A stretch of 64,000 nt of DNA from CATQHL01 sp965204655. Lineage in GTDB: Bacteria; Actinomycetota; Acidimicrobiia; Acidimicrobiales; CATQHL01. Both the position numbers and the translations under genes were made by a program. Within the stretch, counting starts at the first letter, position 1, and every line of letters starts with the position of its first letter. Shown here piece by piece: positions 44,477 to 53,307 of this stretch. A model generated the notes under the pieces. That model was given only the letters and a program-made list of their open reading frames with translations, was not told where the DNA came from and made no database searches. The stretch lies in NCBI GenBank assembly GCA_965204655.1, contig OZ241998.1, forward strand, positions 248,001-312,000. The letters are read 5' to 3'.

Positions 44477-45040
44477 TCAATGCTGCCGCCCTGCGGTATC
44501 AAAAAATTCCTTCCAGGTGGTCAAGGAGTCGGGCAGATCGCTGGGTATCGGCCCTATGTCGGGGTAGCGCTTGCGGTTTTCTTCCGCCAGTCCGCCCGCC
44601 GTTAGTTCGCTGAGCGGCATGAAATAAAGGAAGCGGATCGTGCGGGAGGAGAACCGCCATGCCCCTTCCTCGCGTCGGTAGGCGTCGGAGTAGCGCAGCC
44701 CCACTTGGTAGGTGGTGCCTTCCAGCGCCAACTCCGCATGGGCCAACACGCAGCCTTCTGCGTGGTCGTCGTTTTGAAATGAGATCACGTGGTTGTGGGC
44801 ATAGTGAAACGTCGGGCCCATCAGAGCCAAGCGCGCCCGGTAGAAGTTTTGGATGGCTTCCCGTCCGTGGTGAGTGTCTCTGCCGTCTGCGTGTTCAAAG
44901 GTGCCGTCGATGCAGAACGTTTGCCCCAAGCGTTCGACGTCCCGGTCGTCCACCGCTGTGGAGTAGTGGTAGACGAGTTCTCGGATTTCCTCTCTTGCTT
45001 CAAGACGTGCTACGCGACGCTCGAGGTGGCTAATTTCCAT
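44477..45040 (-). CDS. NTF2/SnoaL-like protein
   Basis: 187-residue alpha+beta barrel protein. LVYHYSTAVDDRDVERLGQTF and GTFEHADGRDTHHGREAIQNFYR are typical of SnoaL-like domains, found in cyclases, dehydratases and ketosteroid-isomerase-like enzymes. An N-terminal helix (HLERRVARLEAREEIREL) resembles those of scytalone-dehydratase-like members. The catalytic role is unknown. It lies between the aldolase-like and SDR genes on the same strand and probably belongs to the same catabolic unit. Confidence 0.75.
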   Translation of the reverse strand: MEISHLERRVARLEAREEIRELVYHYSTAVDDRDVERLGQTFCIDGTFEHADGRDTHHGREAIQNFYRARLALMGPTFHYAHNHVISFQNDDHAEGCVLAHAELALEGTTYQVGLRYSDAYRREEGAWRFSSRTIRFLYFMPLSELTAGGLAEENRKRYPDIGPIPSDLPDSLTTWKEFFDTAGRQH

Positions 45041-45112
45041 CGTGTCCTCCGGTCATTCTGCTTGCGGTTTTTTACCAGTCCGTTGCCCGCCGCCGGTCTG
45101 TCAAGGCGTACT

Positions 45113-45898
45113 TCACGACAGCATTCCCCCGTCGATGAGCAGGGTGATTCCAGTTATGTATGAAGCAGCGTCGGAAGCCAGGAAAACCACCGGCATGGCT
45201 ATTTCTTCCACCGCCGCCCACCGCCGCAGGGGTATGGAGAGTTCGGAATCCCCCACGATCTTCTCTGCGTCGAAAGCCTGCCACCCCGAAGTCTCCACAT
45301 AGCCGGGAGCTACCGCGTTCACCCGCACTCCGTGAGGCGCCCACTCCCTAGCGAGCGCCCTGGTCTGGGCGAAGAGGCCGCCTTTCGCCGAGCTGTAGGC
45401 GGACATTCCCGCCAAGTGGCGCAGACCCGCCACCGACCCCACGTTCACCACCGAGCCGCCGCCTCTCTCCACCATCGGACGTCCGAACGCCTGCGTAACG
45501 AGAAAGGGGGCAGTGAGGTTGAGAGCCACTGTCTTTTCCCAGCCCCCGGCGGCGGTGTCTAGAGCCGAAGCCAAGAAACGGGCGCCGCCAGCGTTGTTCA
45601 CGAGCACGTCCACCGAGCCCAGTTCTTCACGTACCTGCTCGGCTGCTGTCTCTATCTCGGCTGCATCGGTGACGTCCACCGACACCGCAAGAGCCCGCCG
45701 CCCGCGTCGGCGCACCTCGGCGGCTACCTCCTCAAGTATCTCAAGCCGTCGTGAGAGCAGGGCGACTTCTGCGCCCGCCTCGGCCAGGGCTAGGGCGATG
45801 CCCCTTCCGATGTCCCCGCTGGCGCCCGTCACGGCGGCCCTTTTCCCCTCTAGGGAGAAAGCCTCACCAAGCCCAGGAGAGGTTTTTGCACTTGTCAT
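45113..45898 (-). CDS. Short-chain dehydrogenase/reductase
   Basis: 261-residue classical SDR. The cofactor motif TGASGDIGRGIALALAEAGA, NNAG (VLVNNAGGARF), catalytic Ser/Tyr/Lys in VGSVAGLRHLAGMSAYSSAKG and the C-terminal GITLLIDGGML are all present. RRLEILEEVA after strand 2 suits NADP or NAD; the choice cannot be fixed. The ATG overlaps the stop of the upstream P450 (ATGA), so hydroxylation by the P450 followed by alcohol oxidation is a reasonable inference. Confidence 0.9.
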   Translation of the reverse strand: MTSAKTSPGLGEAFSLEGKRAAVTGASGDIGRGIALALAEAGAEVALLSRRLEILEEVAAEVRRRGRRALAVSVDVTDAAEIETAAEQVREELGSVDVLVNNAGGARFLASALDTAAGGWEKTVALNLTAPFLVTQAFGRPMVERGGGSVVNVGSVAGLRHLAGMSAYSSAKGGLFAQTRALAREWAPHGVRVNAVAPGYVETSGWQAFDAEKIVGDSELSIPLRRWAAVEEIAMPVVFLASDAASYITGITLLIDGGMLS

Positions 45899-47142
45899 AC
45901 CGCTGAGCCTTCGCTAGGGGAGTAAGACACGGGGAAGGACTCCATTCCGCGGCTGATCAGGGTGGGATGCCACTCTTCTGCGCCCGGGCCGGCTCGCAGG
46001 TCGGGAAGACGTCGGACGAGGGCGTCGAGGGCGATTGCCCCTTCCAAGCGAGCCACGGCTGCGCCCAGGCAGTAATGCAAGCCGAAGCCGAAACCCACGT
46101 GACTAGTGGGGTTGCGCTCTACGTCGAAGACGTCGGGGTTATCAAAGACCTCGGGATCTCGGTTGGCGGCGGCCTGCACCAAGTAGATCATGTCGTGACG
46201 CCTGATGGTCTCCTTTCCCATTGGAATGTCATCCACCGCCATTCTCACTTGCATCTTGGAAGGGCCGTCGAAACGCAGTATCTCCTCCACTGCGCGGCGC
46301 AGGTACTCGCGGTCGGGGTTATTTCTCAGACGTTCGAGTTGCTCCGGGCAGCGAAGCAGGGCGCGCAGTCCGTTGCCTATGAGGTTCGTAGTGGTCTCGT
46401 GCCCCCCGAAGAGCAGGAGGATGCAGGTACCCACGATCTCGTCGTTAGTGAGGGTGTCGTCGCCTTCCGCGGCGGCTATCAGGGCGCAGATCAGGTTCTC
46501 CTCGTTCGCAGCGGGGCCGCTTCGATAATCCTGGACTAGTCCGCCTAGGTAATCGGCCAGTTCCGCCAGTCCGTTCTGCGCCCTCTCTCTGCGTCCTTTC
46601 ACGCCCCTTGCCCCGAACACCAGCACCATGAGGTCGTCTGACCAGTTTTTGAAGACGTCCCTGTCGCCCGGCGGCACGCCCATCATCTCGGCAATCACGA
46701 TGGCGGGCAGGGGGTAGGCGAAGTCGCTGATCAGGTCCATGCCTCCCAGGGGGGCGCATTCGGTGATGAGATGCTCCGTGACTTCGGTGATGCGGGGTTC
46801 CCACTCTGAGATGGCTCTCGGTGTGAACGCCCGGCTCACCAACTTCCGGAGACGGGTGTGATCGGGAGGGTCGCGAAAGACCATCCACTCGCCGAGTATC
46901 CGGTAGGTGAGCGCCCGCTCTTTGCGTTGATCTTCGGTGAGTTTGTGCTCAAAAACTCCTCGGATGCGGTCGGAGGAGAAGCGGGGATCCTTTAGCGCCG
47001 AAAGCAGATCCTCGTGGCGGTAGATGAACCACGCTCGGTAACGCTCATTCCAGTGCAGCGGTTTTTCCTGCCGCATCTGGGCGAGGGCGGGGTAGGGGTC
47101 TGCCACCCTTTCGGGAGTGAGCAGATCTACGTTTGCTTTCAC
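45895..47142 (-). CDS. Cytochrome P450 (second of three)
   Basis: 415-residue P450 from the GTG at 47142 (MKANVDLLTPERVADPYPAL). I-helix LLFGGHETTTN, ExxR in EEILRFDGP, and heme loop FGFGLHYCLGAAVARLE with Cys near residue 358. The open frame runs further upstream but that part is antisense to the thiolase. The GTG overlaps the thiolase stop by four bases, and the P450 stop overlaps the SDR start, so thiolase, P450 and SDR are translationally coupled. This P450 is from a different subgroup than the two paralogues. Confidence 0.92.
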   Translation of the reverse strand: MKANVDLLTPERVADPYPALAQMRQEKPLHWNERYRAWFIYRHEDLLSALKDPRFSSDRIRGVFEHKLTEDQRKERALTYRILGEWMVFRDPPDHTRLRKLVSRAFTPRAISEWEPRITEVTEHLITECAPLGGMDLISDFAYPLPAIVIAEMMGVPPGDRDVFKNWSDDLMVLVFGARGVKGRRERAQNGLAELADYLGGLVQDYRSGPAANEENLICALIAAAEGDDTLTNDEIVGTCILLLFGGHETTTNLIGNGLRALLRCPEQLERLRNNPDREYLRRAVEEILRFDGPSKMQVRMAVDDIPMGKETIRRHDMIYLVQAAANRDPEVFDNPDVFDVERNPTSHVGFGFGLHYCLGAAVARLEGAIALDALVRRLPDLRAGPGAEEWHPTLISRGMESFPVSYSPSEGSAV

Positions 47143-48296
47143 TCCGCCGCTCCGTCTCTCTTCCGCGGAGACTCCAGCACGACCGTCACGCAAGCGTTCC
47201 CGTCGATGCCCGAAGTACCTCCTCCCATCGTCTCTACCAGACCTAGCCTGGCTCCGTCTACCTGCCGCCCGCCGGCTGCTCCGCGCAACTGCCAGGTGAT
47301 CTCCGCAACCTGCCCCAGCCCGGTGGCCCCCAGAGGGTGTCCTCGCGCCAACAGACCACCGGAGGGGTTCACGGGTTGGGCGCCCCCCAAGGTGGTGTGA
47401 CCGGACTCCACCAGCCTGCCTCCTTCGCCTAACTCGCAGAGCCCGAGCGCTTCGGTGGTGACGATCTCCCCGATGGTGAAAGCGTCGTGGACTTCCAGCA
47501 CGTCGATGTCGGCGGGCGAGACTGAGGCCTCTTCCATCACGGCACTGCTCACGTCGGCTACCAACTGCCACCCCCAGACCAAATCGGAGCGGTGATCCCA
47601 CGCCTTTCCTGACCCCATTCCGCAGGCTCGCACCCCCACCTCACCTGCCGTGTTGCTGGCGGGGCCGAGGATCGCAGCCGCAGCCGCATCGCTGATGTCG
47701 CAGCACTGAAGCAAGGTAAGCGGATCGGCGATCATTCTCGACGCCAGGACTTCCTCTGTCGTCTGTCGCCCGAAGTGCTGAGCTCGCTCGTTCTCCGTTG
47801 CGTGAAGGCGGTTCTTCACAGCCACCTGCGCCATCTGCTCGCCCGTCACGCTGAAGCAGTGCTGGTAGCGCTGGGCGGCCATGCCGTAGATGCAGGGCAT
47901 CGCTAGTCCCTGAGCTCCTTCAGGGTCGGAGGCCAGCGGCTGGATCGGGCCGTCAAAGTGCGCTGTCATGGTCTCAATTCCGAAAGCCAGCACGTTCTCG
48001 TAGCGCCCCGACTCCACCGACGCCCAGGCTTCGTGGAAGGCCGTCGTGCCGCTGGCGCAGGCATTCTCGATGGTAACCACGGGAACCTCTCTGATGCCGA
48101 CGTGCTGCAGCGTCCTAGTGGCGATTCCTGGGTCTCCGAAAACCGTTCCTGCAAAAACGGCGTCTATCTGATCAGGGCTCAGTCCTGCGTCGTCGAGTGC
48201 TTCGGCGACGGCTTGCCATCCCAGCCGTATCCCGGCGACCGCCGGCTGACGTGCGAAGCGGCTCGTGCCTACCCCCTTAACGACCGTTCTGCTCAT
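47139..48296 (-). CDS. SCP2-type thiolase/lipid-transfer family protein
   Basis: 385-residue thiolase-fold protein of the sterol-carrier (SCP2-thiolase) group. The nucleophile motif is ENACASGTTAFHEAW near residue 80. VLEVHDAFTIGEI (HDAF) and GGLLARGHPLGATGLGQ carry the other active-site elements. It cleaves or rearranges beta-keto or beta-hydroxy acyl-CoAs. It is followed upstream on the strand by a DUF35 protein (43-base gap), the pairing seen for Ltp2-type steroid aldolases, where DUF35 binds the acyl-CoA end. The retained Cys leaves normal thiolysis possible. Confidence 0.87.
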   Translation of the reverse strand: MSRTVVKGVGTSRFARQPAVAGIRLGWQAVAEALDDAGLSPDQIDAVFAGTVFGDPGIATRTLQHVGIREVPVVTIENACASGTTAFHEAWASVESGRYENVLAFGIETMTAHFDGPIQPLASDPEGAQGLAMPCIYGMAAQRYQHCFSVTGEQMAQVAVKNRLHATENERAQHFGRQTTEEVLASRMIADPLTLLQCCDISDAAAAAILGPASNTAGEVGVRACGMGSGKAWDHRSDLVWGWQLVADVSSAVMEEASVSPADIDVLEVHDAFTIGEIVTTEALGLCELGEGGRLVESGHTTLGGAQPVNPSGGLLARGHPLGATGLGQVAEITWQLRGAAGGRQVDGARLGLVETMGGGTSGIDGNACVTVVLESPRKRDGAAE

Positions 48297-48339
48297 CGTT
48301 GCTGCCGACCCTCCCGTCTTGAAGGGGCGCCGCCCGCGC

Positions 48340-48765
48340 TCAAGCCCTTAAGTCGGCGGCTTGCTGGCGGTCTCTGCGCTCGGCAGCCTCACCCACCATC
48401 GGGTCGCCGTGTTCGTTGCGTCCGAGCAGACGCACCCTCGCGCCGGGTGGGAGGGCTTCGCTGCTGCCGTTGGACAGGTGTGCCAACAGCCGAGGCCCTC
48501 CGTCTAGGTCCACATAAGCAAGCGCCGCGGGCGGCATACGGCCGCCCACCCGTATTCTCAGAACGGTCGAACTCCAGACCGTACCCTCAGGCCCGAACGA
48601 AGCCGGACGAACTTCGCCGCTGCATTCAGGGCACAGAGGCGGACAGTAAAGCAGCGGCATGTCACAGGCGGCGCAGAGACCCCCATCTAGTAAACCTGCG
48701 TCGGTGACTGCGGGGCGGGGATCGCTTCCAAATGGCGCACCCGATGCCGAGGCTGATTCGGTCAC
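48340..48765 (-). CDS. Zn-ribbon/OB-fold protein (DUF35)
   Basis: 141-residue acyl-CoA-associated protein from the GTG at 48765. The zinc ribbon is CAACDMPLLYCPPLCPEC and the OB-fold follows (GTVWSSTVLRI, ALAYVDLDGGPRLLAHL). DUF35 proteins partner thiolase-like enzymes, as with the neighbouring gene. The start is chosen because TACCCT (48778-48773, minus strand) lies seven bases before the GTG, fitting a leaderless transcript; an ATG at 48864 would add 33 residues with no family match. Divergent from the next P450. Confidence 0.82.
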   Translation of the reverse strand: MTESASASGAPFGSDPRPAVTDAGLLDGGLCAACDMPLLYCPPLCPECSGEVRPASFGPEGTVWSSTVLRIRVGGRMPPAALAYVDLDGGPRLLAHLSNGSSEALPPGARVRLLGRNEHGDPMVGEAAERRDRQQAADLRA

Positions 48766-48946
48766 GATATCTAGGGTATTCGGGCAGGCTTTCCCATGAG
48801 AGCAGGAGGCGTTCGAACTTGGGGACACTCCCCGCATGCTCTTCGTTCCACCTGTCGCATGCAAGCGACCTTACCAACTCCTCAAGAAATTTGACCAAGC
48901 GTTTGCTAGGGTAAGCACCGAACAAAGACGTGGAAAGGAGTGCTAG

Positions 48947-50164
48947 ATGCCAGCAGAAGCTCCGGACATCCTATCGCCCGCATTCAACGAGGACCCGTAC
49001 CCGATCCTCGAGGATCTAAGGGAGAACCATCCGCTCTACTACCACGAGCAGATGAGCTCTTATCTAATCACCCGATTTGAAGACGTGCAGAGGGCTTTCA
49101 AAGAGCCTGTCTTCACCAATCTGAACTACGTCTGGCAACTCGAACCGGTGCACGGCCCCACGCTGCTGTCGATGGAGGGACGCGACCACTCCCGCTATCG
49201 GAACCTGGTGGCGCCGGAGTTCCGCGGGACGGTTCTGCAGAAGAACTTTCTTCCGGTCATCGAGCACAACAGCCGCGAACTGCTCGCTGCTTGGCGCAAC
49301 GACGGTGAAGTCGACTTTGTGCAGCAGTACACGACCTGGTTTCCCATCCGAGTGATCGTGGACATGCTGGGGCTTCCCGCCTCCGACCACGCACGCTTCC
49401 ACTCCTGGTACACGACCATCAACATCTACTTGGCCAATCTCGCTGGCGACCCGGAAATCAACGCCGCCGGGGAAAGGGTGAGCGAAGAGCTGCAGGAGTA
49501 CATGCTGCCGATCATCGCCGAGCGTCGTGAAAAACCGCGCGACGACCTTCTGAGCAAGCTTTGTTGCGCCGAGGTGAACGGGGAGCGCCTAGGCGACATT
49601 GAGGTCAAGTCGTTCGTGAGCCTCCTGCTGACCGCTGGGGGCGAGACCACCGACCGATCTATGACCAACATGTTTTGGCGTCTGATAGAAAACCCCGATC
49701 AGATGGAGGCGGTGAGGGAAGACCGAAGCCTCATCCGCAGCGCCTTCGCAGAAACCTTGCGCCACACGCCGCCCGTTCTGATGATCATGCGCCAGACCGC
49801 CGAAGACGTGGAGATGACCGGCGGGGTGATCCCGGCGGGCAAGACTGTTACCTGCCTGCTCGCCGGCGCCAACCGCGACCCGCGGCAATTCTCCGATCCG
49901 GATCGGTTCGACATCTTCCGCGACGACCTCGACGTGGACAAGGCGTTTACTTCTGGTGCCAACCACCTCACCTTCGCCCTAGGTCGCCACTTCTGCGTGG
50001 GAGCGATCCTGGCGCTAACCGAAGTGGAGACCGGGACAAACCAGGTGCTCGATGCGTGTGAGGACTTCGCTTTTGCACAAGGAACTCCCGTGCCGCAAGG
50101 GGTCTTTACGCGTTCGCCTCTGAACATGCACCTCACCTTCACGCCGAGCGGTTCGCAAAACTGA
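48947..50164 (+). CDS. Cytochrome P450 (third of three)
   Basis: 405-residue P450. I-helix AGGETTDRS, ExxR in ETLRHTP, heme loop FALGRHFCVGAILAL with Cys near residue 350. It closely resembles the P450 at 42169 over its whole length, pointing to a local duplication and possibly related substrates. The ATG has a GAAAGGAG ribosome binding site. A TTGACC (48891) upstream may be part of its promoter. It leads a + strand gene set: SDR, NTF2-like, acyl-CoA ligase, LLM oxidoreductase. Confidence 0.92.
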   Translation: MPAEAPDILSPAFNEDPYPILEDLRENHPLYYHEQMSSYLITRFEDVQRAFKEPVFTNLNYVWQLEPVHGPTLLSMEGRDHSRYRNLVAPEFRGTVLQKNFLPVIEHNSRELLAAWRNDGEVDFVQQYTTWFPIRVIVDMLGLPASDHARFHSWYTTINIYLANLAGDPEINAAGERVSEELQEYMLPIIAERREKPRDDLLSKLCCAEVNGERLGDIEVKSFVSLLLTAGGETTDRSMTNMFWRLIENPDQMEAVREDRSLIRSAFAETLRHTPPVLMIMRQTAEDVEMTGGVIPAGKTVTCLLAGANRDPRQFSDPDRFDIFRDDLDVDKAFTSGANHLTFALGRHFCVGAILALTEVETGTNQVLDACEDFAFAQGTPVPQGVFTRSPLNMHLTFTPSGSQN

Positions 50165-50213
50165 TCAAAGTAACGCAGAATCCCAATACCCATATACAAG
50201 GAAGGAAACGAAA

Positions 50214-51026
50214 ATGAGCAGCATCAAAGATATGCGTTTCGTGATCACTGGATCCGCCTCGGGCATAGGCGCTGCCACTGCCAAGGTGGCGGCCTCCAAG
50301 GGAGCGTCGGTCATGGTCAGCGACCTCGACGACGAAGGCGGCCGGAACGTGGTGTCCGAAATAGAAGCCGCGGGCGGCACGGCCGCCTACCAACACTGCG
50401 ACGTGACCGACCCCAGTCAGGTGGAAGCCCTGATGGCCGCCGCAGCTGAGCAATTTGGCGGTATCGACGTGCTGCACAACAACGCAGGCATCCACGAGAC
50501 GGCCCTCTCAGGGGAGAAGACTTCCGTGGAGGACATGCCCATTGACGTCTTTCGCAAGGTGGTGGAAGTGAACGCCGTGGCGCCTTGGCTCTGTTCCAAG
50601 TTCGCGGTTCCCTACCTGAAAGAGAGCGCTAACGGCTCCATCGTCAACGCGGCCTCCACGGGTGCTCAGTCTGCTTATCCCCGAAACTCCGCCTACGGCA
50701 CATCCAAGGGCGGCATCCGTCTGCAGACGCAGAACCTAGCCGTCGACTTGGCGCCCTACGGCGTCAGGGTCAACTGCTACGGCCCCACTGCCATCGCAAC
50801 GGAGATGGTGACGAGGTTCGTCAATCAGGCAGAGGATCCCGCCGAGTTCGAAAAGTCACTCATCAACACCAGCCTTATACCGAGGCTGGGCAGGCCGGAG
50901 GAAGTGGGTGAACTCGTTTGCTTCCTGGCCAGCCCTGAGGCGTCGTTCATCAACGGTGCCTACATCCTCATAGACGGCGGCTCGCTTGCCTGGCGAGGCA
51001 CCGTCGACCAGATCGGTCTGGGCTGA
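50214..51026 (+). CDS. Short-chain dehydrogenase/reductase
   Basis: 270-residue classical SDR. TGSASGIGAATAKVAASKGA binds the cofactor, and VSDLDDEGG places an Asp after strand 2, suggesting NAD(H). VLHNNAGIHE replaces the usual VNNAG, and the catalytic part is NAASTGAQSAYPRNSAYGTSKGG with Tyr and Lys. The C-terminus FINGAYILIDGGSLAWRG is typical. A strong AAGGAAGG ribosome binding site precedes the ATG. It probably oxidises an alcohol made by the P450 encoded just upstream. Confidence 0.9.
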   Translation: MSSIKDMRFVITGSASGIGAATAKVAASKGASVMVSDLDDEGGRNVVSEIEAAGGTAAYQHCDVTDPSQVEALMAAAAEQFGGIDVLHNNAGIHETALSGEKTSVEDMPIDVFRKVVEVNAVAPWLCSKFAVPYLKESANGSIVNAASTGAQSAYPRNSAYGTSKGGIRLQTQNLAVDLAPYGVRVNCYGPTAIATEMVTRFVNQAEDPAEFEKSLINTSLIPRLGRPEEVGELVCFLASPEASFINGAYILIDGGSLAWRGTVDQIGLG

Positions 51027-51033
51027 ACGTCGG

Positions 51034-51110
51034 GTGTTGACGCCCGCGGAGCGTCAAGCATCGCGCTGCGCTCCGGGGGCGTCTGGTCTCGGGCGTCCAA
51101 CACGCTTGAC
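51034..51110 (+). other. Intergenic element with competing hairpins
   Basis: GACGCCCGCGGAGCG (51039-51053) pairs with CGCTCCGGGGGCGTC (51069-51083), 14 of 15 bases. The overlapping GTGTTGACGCCCG (51034-51046) can instead pair with CGGGCGTCCAACAC (51090-51103) with one bulge. TTGACGC/GCGTCAA (51038-51057) and GTCAAGC/GCTTGAC (51053-51110) are further options. It lies in the 152-base gap before the NTF2-like gene. An attenuator, processing site or repetitive palindromic element are possible readings. Confidence 0.5.
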
Positions 51111-51178
51111 CTTCTAGTCCGACTTTTTCTCAGAGCCGCAAACCGAAACCCCGACCAAACGAGACAAGGAGATAATCA

Positions 51179-51583
51179 ATGGCAGACCTGATGGCCATCA
51201 CAGGCATTCTGAACCGCGCCGGCACGGCGTATGACACCGGCGACCTGGAGTACATCCTCAACCTGTTCCTGGAGGATTCAGTTTTCGAACTGGTCATCAC
51301 CGGCAACGAGCCGATGGTGTTTGACGGCAAGGAGAGCATCCGCGGCCTTTTCGAAGGGGCGCACGAGACTCAGACAGATCAGCGCCGCCACTGCATCACC
51401 AACATCTATTTTGAAGACGAGACCGACACCTCGGTGACTGCCTTTTCTAACCTGATACTCATCTCGGTTGAGAACGGACAACTGAACGTTCTCTCCAGCG
51501 GGGTCTACACCGACAGTTTCGTCCTCACCGACGGGGAGTGGAAGCTTCAGCGAAGGCATCTTCTCCTCGACCTGCCTTACTGA
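51179..51583 (+). CDS. NTF2/SnoaL-like protein
   Basis: 134-residue SnoaL-like domain protein. AGTAYDTGDLEYILNLFLEDSVFE and VFDGKESIRGLFEGAHE follow the family pattern, and the terminal GEWKLQRRHLLLDLPY closes the barrel. These folds include isomerases and dehydratases acting on polyketides and steroids; function here is unassigned. The ATG has an AAGGAG ribosome binding site. Confidence 0.75.
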   Translation: MADLMAITGILNRAGTAYDTGDLEYILNLFLEDSVFELVITGNEPMVFDGKESIRGLFEGAHETQTDQRRHCITNIYFEDETDTSVTAFSNLILISVENGQLNVLSSGVYTDSFVLTDGEWKLQRRHLLLDLPY

Positions 51584-51661
51584 AGCAGTTCGCAGCGTCT
51601 TTCACAGCCGTGGTCGAGCCGACGACGGGTCGATGACCGCCTAGAAAGGAACAGAGCAGCC

Positions 51662-53221
51662 ATGAACATCGGTCAGATCCCGGCTAAGTGGGCGCGCCTG
51701 AAACCGGATGGGCAGGCCATCTATGACTCCTCCACCGGCAGACGCGTGACCTGGGCAGAGTTCGACGCACATGTCCGCCGACTGGGCAACGGCCTGTGCT
51801 CATTGGGGCTGAAAAAGGGAGACAGGGTAGGAGTGCTCAGTCAGAACTCCGTGGAGTACGCCGCTCTCTACTTTGCCTGCGGACGCACCGGCTTGATTGC
51901 CCAGCCCATGAACTGGCGTCTGTCGCCGCCCGAACTCAAGAAGATCGTGGACAACGGAGAGCCGAAGGCATACGTGGTTGAAGACAAGTTCACAAGCGTG
52001 GCAAGCGAACTCTCCTCCGAGGCGGATTCGGTAGAGCACTGGCTGGAATATGGACCGGGCGGCGACGGGAGCTATGAGCGCCTCATCGAGACCGCCCCGG
52101 ATACCGAACCTGAGGGCTCTGCGTCGGTCGGGGGCGACGATCCGCTGTTCATCCTCTACACGGGGGGCACCACAGGCGAATCCAAGGGCGCTTTGCACAG
52201 CCACCGCAGCGTCTGGTTCGGGATGCTTAACCAGACTGTGGCCGAGCGCATAGTCCCCAGCGACGTCTACATGCTGACCGGCCAGATGTTCCACATACCG
52301 GTGGTGCTGGCGATCAACTACCTGGCCCACGGCTGCCCCCTGGTGCTCATGAACTTTGAGGCCAAGTTGGCCATGGAACTCATCGAGGCCGAGAGGGTAT
52401 CTGCGTTCCTGGGCGTGACGACCATGCTGAACTGGATGATGGCCACCGACGGCTTCGACAACTACGACATCTCCAGCCTGCGCAACATTCAATACGGCGG
52501 CGGCCCGATGCCGTCGCGGGTCATCGGCGAGGCTCTGGAGCGCTTCCCCTGCACCCTTATTCAGGGATACGGGCAGACGGAGGGCACCACCATGTGCTTC
52601 CTTTCGCAGGAAGATCATCTCAAGGCGGTGAACGAGGACTACCGCGCCGAGCGGCTGCGGTCTTGCGGGCGGGAGGGCTTCGTCACGTCGGTGCGGGTCG
52701 TGCATCCCGACGGAACTGACGTTCCCACCGACTCCGAGACGCCAGGGGAAATCATCGTCCGCTCGGAAGCCAACATGGTGGGCTATTTCCGCCGCCCCGA
52801 CCTCACCGCGCAGACCATCCGAGACGGATGGATGTGGACGGGCGACATCGCCTGCTGGGATGAGGAGCGCTACGTCTTCATAGTCGACCGCGCCAAAGAC
52901 ATGATCATCTCGGGCGGCGAGAACATCTACTCTGTGCAGGTAGAAGAGGCCATAGCCAAGCACCCGTCCGTGTTGGAGTGTGCTGTCATCGGCGTTCCCG
53001 ACGAGACCTGGGGCGAATCGGTGAAGGCGTTCGTAGTGCTCAAGCCCGAGATGTCGGCCACCGAAGACGACATCATCTCGGTGGCCAAGGCCAACCTTGC
53101 TTCCTACCAGAAGCCGCGCTCTGTGGAGTTCGTGAGCGAACTTCCCAAAGCCCCCACAGGAAAGATACTTAAACGGGTGTTACGCGTTCCCTACTGGGAA
53201 GAGCAGAAGCGGCAGGTCTAG
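51662..53221 (+). CDS. Fatty-acyl/aryl-CoA ligase (AMP-binding enzyme)
   Basis: 519-residue adenylate-forming ligase. The P-loop is LYTGGTTGESKGALHSH, later motifs are YGQTEGTTMC and GWMWTGDIACWDEE, and the hinge is DRAKDMIISGGENIYSVQVEE. The catalytic Lys is in PKAPTGKILKR near the C-terminus. It activates a carboxylic acid as an acyl-CoA, which would feed the thiolase/DUF35 and MaoC-like enzymes nearby. Closest in form to FadD-type ligases for steroid or other long substrates; the exact substrate is unknown. The ATG has an AAAGGAA site. Confidence 0.92.
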   Translation: MNIGQIPAKWARLKPDGQAIYDSSTGRRVTWAEFDAHVRRLGNGLCSLGLKKGDRVGVLSQNSVEYAALYFACGRTGLIAQPMNWRLSPPELKKIVDNGEPKAYVVEDKFTSVASELSSEADSVEHWLEYGPGGDGSYERLIETAPDTEPEGSASVGGDDPLFILYTGGTTGESKGALHSHRSVWFGMLNQTVAERIVPSDVYMLTGQMFHIPVVLAINYLAHGCPLVLMNFEAKLAMELIEAERVSAFLGVTTMLNWMMATDGFDNYDISSLRNIQYGGGPMPSRVIGEALERFPCTLIQGYGQTEGTTMCFLSQEDHLKAVNEDYRAERLRSCGREGFVTSVRVVHPDGTDVPTDSETPGEIIVRSEANMVGYFRRPDLTAQTIRDGWMWTGDIACWDEERYVFIVDRAKDMIISGGENIYSVQVEEAIAKHPSVLECAVIGVPDETWGESVKAFVVLKPEMSATEDDIISVAKANLASYQKPRSVEFVSELPKAPTGKILKRVLRVPYWEEQKRQV

Positions 53222-53307
53222 GCTCGTTCATCTTCCGAAGAGCGGGAGAGACAAGAAACCAAGGCAGCGGAAAACGACGAAAGACAACGGCGAAAGCGGG
53301 CAAAGAC

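Noticed and set aside
47143..47601. Upstream extension of the P450 frame (153 codons)
   Set aside because: It is antisense to nothing but lies within the thiolase coding sequence on the same strand in another frame, with Arg-rich composition; the P450 family start is at 47142.
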